Positions 29,719 to 32,078 of a stretch of DNA of 32,078 nucleotides are shown here, in pieces (the stretch's first letter is position 1; each line of letters starts with the position of its first letter). This DNA comes from Planomonospora parontospora. Lineage in GTDB: Bacteria; Actinomycetota; Actinomycetes; Streptosporangiales; Streptosporangiaceae. The notes under the pieces are model-generated. The model was not told the DNA's origin and ran no database searches. It was given only the letters and a program-made list of their open reading frames with translations. The stretch covers positions 1 through 32,078 of the forward strand of contig BMQD01000043.1 in assembly GCA_014647935.1 (NCBI GenBank), written 5' to 3'. A program made the position numbers and the translations under genes.

Positions 29719-29778
29719 GAGCCGTACGGCTCTGCGGAAAGGGCGAGGCCAGACGATGTACTGGGTGACGTAACAGAG
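29719..29778 (+). promoter_or_regulatory. Conserved promoter/leader block, copy 2
   Basis: The palindrome AGCCGTACGGCT (29720-29731) with CTGCGGAA, 14 unconserved bases, then the 21-bp block (29754-29774) with ATGTACTGGGTGACGTAA, and AGAGAG. It is identical in spacing and conserved parts to 82-140 (minus strand). It ends 26 bp before the DoxX-like start codon, whose own GGAG lies after it. Confidence 0.65.
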
Positions 29779-29804
29779 AGAAGAAAGCGGAACAGGAGCC
29801 AGTC

Positions 29805-30368
29805 ATGGCCGTCATCCACGGACGCAAGCCGGTCAACGGCCACGTCACCACCCCCATCACCACCACGCCCGCCGCGCAGGAGCGTACCCCCGTCGTCTAC
29901 GCCTGGGCCGCCGCCCGCATCGCTCTGGGCTGGGTGTTCCTGTGGGCTTTCGTCGACAAGATGTTCGGCCTCGGCTTCGCCACCCCCGCCGCCAAGGCCT
30001 GGGTCAACGGAGGCAGCCCGACCACCGGCTTCCTCAAGGGCAGCGGCGAGAACGCCCTCGGCGGCTTCTTCAGCGGCCTGGCCGGGCAGGCCTGGGTGGA
30101 CTGGCTGTTCATGCTCGGCCTGCTCGGCGTCGGCGCCGCCCTCATCCTCGGCGCGGGCCTGCGGATCGCGGCCGGCGCGGGCGCGACGATGATGCTGCTG
30201 ATGTGGGCGGCCCAGCTGCCGCTGGAGACCAACCCGTTCATGGACGACCACATCGTCTACGCCATCGTCCTGATCGGCCTGGCCGCCGCCCACGCCGGCG
30301 ACACCCTGGGCATCGGCACCTGGTGGGGCAAGACCGCCCTGGTCAAGCGATTCCCCATCCTGAAGTGA
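29805..30368 (+). CDS. DoxX-like four-helix membrane protein
   Basis: The 187-residue protein has a Thr/Pro-rich N-terminal tail (about 1-30) and four hydrophobic helices at about 34-54 (AAARIALGWVFLWAFVDKMF), 98-118, 120-140 and 147-166. The G-W-x-F-L-W-A-F-x-D-K motif in helix 1 fits the DoxX/thiosulfate-quinone-oxidoreductase-like family. The family is linked to redox processes at the membrane, but the reaction here is unknown. The ATG at 29805 follows ACAGGAGCC. It has two DosR-like boxes upstream and a strong intrinsic terminator after it, so it is monocistronic. A paralogue with the same promoter begins at position 53 on the minus strand. Function in hypoxia or dormancy is inferred from these boxes. 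Confidence 0.85.
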   Translation: MAVIHGRKPVNGHVTTPITTTPAAQERTPVVYAWAAARIALGWVFLWAFVDKMFGLGFATPAAKAWVNGGSPTTGFLKGSGENALGGFFSGLAGQAWVDWLFMLGLLGVGAALILGAGLRIAAGAGATMMLLMWAAQLPLETNPFMDDHIVYAIVLIGLAAAHAGDTLGIGTWWGKTALVKRFPILK

Positions 30369-30380
30369 CCGCCTGCACCA

Positions 30381-30412
30381 CGCCCGTCCCCTGAAAGACC
30401 AGGGGACGGGCG
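30381..30412 (+). terminator. Rho-independent terminator of the DoxX-like gene
   Basis: CGCCCGTCCCCTG-AAAGAC-CAGGGGACGGGCG is a 13-bp perfect stem followed by TTCGCTTTTT: a textbook intrinsic terminator. Confidence 0.9.
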
Positions 30413-30519
30413 TTCGCTTTTTCGGAAAGGGCCGCCGTGCGGCGGGAGCCTCGGGCGAGCCCGGGAGACCGATCGGAAAACACATCGGAGATGTCATGGT
30501 CCCGATGGCGTCCGGGGTG

Positions 30520-30533
30520 GGGACCAAATCCTC
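30520..30533 (+). promoter_or_regulatory. Weak DosR-like box before the phosphoketolase fragment
   Basis: GGGACCAAATCCTC keeps the left half of the DosR consensus but the right half is poor. TGGTCCC about 20 bp upstream forms an inverted repeat with GGGACCA. Placed 37 bp before the start codon, it could be a residual regulatory site. Confidence 0.3.
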
Positions 30534-30569
30534 TAGGTGATCAAGAAAGATGCGAGAGGAGTCGGATCC

Positions 30570-31036
30570 ATGGAGAAACTGCAGCGCATCGACGCCTACT
30601 GGCGGGCCGCCAACTACCTTTCGGTCGGACAGATCTACCTGCTGGACAACCCCCTGCTCACCGAGCCCCTCGCGGTCGAGCACATCAAACCCCGCCTGCT
30701 CGGGCACTGGGGCACCACGCCGGGACTGAACTTCTGCTTCGCCCACCTCAACCGGATCATCGCCGAACGCGACCAGGAGATGATCTACATCGCCGGTCCC
30801 GGGCACGGCGGACCCGCCGCGGTCGCCCACGCCTGGCTGGAGGGCTCCTACACCGAGAAATACCCCGACATCACCCGGGACGCCGCGGGCATGCGGAAAC
30901 TCTTCCGCCAGTTCTCCTTCCCCGGCGGGGTGCCCAGCCACGTCGCCCCCGAGACGCCCGGCTCCATCCACGAGGGCGGCGAACTCGGCTACGCCCTGGC
31001 CCACGCCTACGGCGCGGCCTTCGACAACCCGGAGTT
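30570..31036 (+). pseudogene. xfp: Phosphoketolase, N-terminal fragment cut by an IS3-type element
   Basis: From ATG 30570 (after GAGAGGAGTCGGATCC) the frame reads [37 protein letters not shown] in the variant [38 protein letters not shown] and the [20 protein letters not shown] segment. This is the thiamine-diphosphate-binding N-terminal part of XFP phosphoketolase, which cleaves xylulose-5-P or fructose-6-P to acetyl-phosphate. After DNPELV (about residue 156 of a normal ~790) the sequence switches to IS3-type DNA. The catalytic enzyme is therefore lost. The frame continues through the IS fragment to 31391. Phosphoketolases are frequent in actinobacterial hypoxia loci, matching its neighbours. 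Confidence 0.88.
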
Positions 31037-31037
31037 G

Positions 31038-31391
31038 GTGGACGCTGGTCTGCCCTGTGGAGTCGCGTTTCTGAATTGTCATGCCACGATGGTCGTGTTC
31101 TCGAACTCTATCGGAGTCAACATGCCGAGGCTGCTGTGCCGCCGACAGACCGGCGGCGCCCCCGGTGCCATCGCCCACGTGGTCGACCAGCTCGGCGTGT
31201 ACCGCAAGGCCCTGCGCGGCTGGGTGCACCAGGCCGAGATCGACGACGGGCAGCGGCTCGGCACCTCCACCAGCGATGCCCAGAAGATCACCGAACTGGA
31301 GCGCGAGGTCCGCGAGCTGCGCCGCGCAGGCAAGATCCTCAAGACCGCGGCCTGTTTACGGTGCCGGGCGTCCGTCCCGGATCAGAAATAG
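31038..31391 (+). mobile_element. IS3-family fragment with truncated OrfA
   Basis: The element begins at about 31038 (TGGACGCTGGTCTGCC), directly where phosphoketolase homology ends. Its OrfA starts at ATG 31122 (GGAGTCAAC before it) in frame with the phosphoketolase. [20 protein letters not shown] and [20 protein letters not shown] are the HTH end and leucine-zipper of IS3 OrfA. A stretch between MPRLL and GAIAHVV is scrambled, suggesting a small internal deletion. Homology ends after KILKTAA; OrfB and the right end are missing. The last bases overlap the 3' end of the PPOX gene. Confidence 0.78.
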
Positions 31392-31816
31392 GCCTCGACC
31401 CGGCGGCCGGAGATCTGCTCCACCGGGAGCACGATGTAGTGGTCCCGGTGCTCCGGCCGCTGCCCGTCCCGGGGTGTCCAGGGCGCCAGGGGCAGGTGGG
31501 CCAGCCGGCTGAACTCCTCGCGGCCCTCCGGAACGGCGCGTGCGTGCCCGATGACGGTCACCGACCATCCGGTCCGGCCGGCCTCGTCGAACGCGTCGGC
31601 CTCCAGGGCTACGACCGCATCGCGCACCGCGGCCGCCAGCTTGGACCCGGCCCTGGTGCGGATCACCAGCCGTTCTCCGTCCAGCGCGTAGTTGACCGGC
31701 TGGATGGCCGGCAGCGCGCGGTCGGTGAAGACGATGCGCCCGAGCGGCGCCGAGGCGAGCAGTTGCATGGACTCGGCCCGTGAGAGCACCCGCAGGTCCG
31801 TGGAATCGACTTTCAT
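31382..31816 (-). CDS. PPOX-class (pyridoxamine 5'-phosphate oxidase-like) FMN-binding protein
   Basis: The 144-residue split-barrel protein reads [40 protein letters not shown] (FMN phosphate-contact region), [20 protein letters not shown] and [12 protein letters not shown], and ends with [19 protein letters not shown]. This is the common actinobacterial pyridoxamine-oxidase-like family that binds FMN or F420 and often sits in DosR regulons. Start ATG 31816 (MKVDSTD) is preferred; an in-frame ATG at 31849 would overlap the upstream gene. It is 29 bp downstream of the DosR-like regulator and probably co-transcribed with it. Its stop overlaps the IS3 fragment tail by a few bases, so the insertion event came very close to this gene. 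Confidence 0.88.
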   Translation of the reverse strand: MKVDSTDLRVLSRAESMQLLASAPLGRIVFTDRALPAIQPVNYALDGERLVIRTRAGSKLAAAVRDAVVALEADAFDEAGRTGWSVTVIGHARAVPEGREEFSRLAHLPLAPWTPRDGQRPEHRDHYIVLPVEQISGRRVEAYF

Positions 31817-31845
31817 GTCTCCAGCATCGGCCTGGCCACTCTTCC

Positions 31846-32078
31846 TCACCAGGGACGAAGGTCTCCCCGCTCGCCGCGTTCGGCCTTGAGCCGGGTGACC
31901 AGCGCCGCAGCCTGGGTACGGCGCTGCATGTCGAGCTTGCCCAGCAGGTTGGAGACGTAGTTCTTGACCGTCTTCTCCGCCAGGAACATCCGCTCGCCGA
32001 TCTGCCGGTTGGTCAGCCCCTCGCCGATCAGGTCCAGGATCTGCCGCTCCTGCGCCGACAGGGCCGCCAGCGGGTCCT
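31846..32078 (-). CDS. DosR/DevR-like response regulator, C-terminal HTH (partial)
   Basis: Only the last 77 codons lie in the window: [31 protein letters not shown] and [17 protein letters not shown] then [18 protein letters not shown]. This is a LuxR/GerE HTH and very close to the DevR/DosR pattern ([20 protein letters not shown] ... [18 protein letters not shown] ... RRTQAAV), including the K-T-V-K-N-Y-V recognition helix. The N-terminal receiver domain lies beyond the right edge. It probably controls the DosR-like boxes found at 150-185, 1811-1824 and 29674-29710. The stop is at 31846-31848. Confidence 0.88.
   Translation of the reverse strand, partial: DPLAALSAQERQILDLIGEGLTNRQIGERMFLAEKTVKNYVSNLLGKLDMQRRTQAAALVTRLKAERGERGDLRPW

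Noticed and set aside
1-32078. tRNA, rRNA, CRISPR array, prophage module or complete defence system
   Set aside because: Nothing with the expected cloverleaf, repeat-spacer or gene-order pattern was seen by eye on either strand; covariance and profile searches could not be run.

Overview
The window is very GC-rich DNA with strong third-position GC bias. It has GTG and TTG starts, ATGA/GTGA gene overlaps and PT-rich secreted glycosidases, as in a filamentous actinomycete. Family-level impressions (DosR/DevR-type regulator, DasA-like sugar-binding protein, CBM3-GH16 enzymes, ABATE/CGNR protein) suit the Streptosporangiaceae or a close relative, but the genus cannot be fixed from the sequence alone.

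Two edge regions look like parts of a DosR/DevR-type dormancy or hypoxia regulon. On the left (1-2647) are the first 17 codons of a DoxX-like membrane protein (minus strand), a membrane-anchored glutaredoxin, a tandem universal stress protein and a CBS-CBS-BON protein, with DosR-like boxes in the intergenic spaces. On the right (29674-32078) are twin DosR-like boxes, a complete DoxX-like paralogue, a phosphoketolase broken by an IS3-type fragment, a PPOX/FMN-type split-barrel protein and the C-terminal HTH of a DosR-like response regulator. The upstream regions of the two DoxX-like genes share the same layout and long identical blocks. These include a 21-bp block, probably in the 5' leader, that contains the micro-ORF ATG-TAC-TGG-GTG-ACG-TAA.

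From 2860 to 13425 there is a mosaic of small accessory units: a TetR regulator with a cysteine-rich tail divergent from a beta-helix protein, with a 31-bp operator candidate between them; a phospholipase D-like protein; an alpha/beta hydrolase; YciI; a truncated tag gene; an ABATE/CGNR protein divergent from an MBL-fold hydrolase; an autoregulated TetR-VOC pair; an SMI1-like fragment; and a Nudix hydrolase. Dispersed repeats, a long perfect hairpin and gene fragments mark it as a region of turnover.

From 14095 to 23454 lies a carbohydrate (probably amino-sugar or beta-glucan) locus. Two near-duplicate secreted CBM3-GH16 enzymes flank a BadF-type sugar kinase that is divergent from an RpiR regulator and a SIS-domain protein, with a perfect 11+11 bp inverted repeat between them. 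A DasA-like binding protein and two permeases follow. No ATPase is present, so a shared MsiK-type ATPase encoded elsewhere is expected.

From 23621 to 28669 are a secreted protein of unknown function, a decayed GNAT gene, and a minus-strand SsuA-SsuB-SsuC-Rrf2 operon for sulfonate-type uptake. From 28731 to 29596 is a graveyard of a TnsA/TnsB-type transposon and an ABC ATPase tail.
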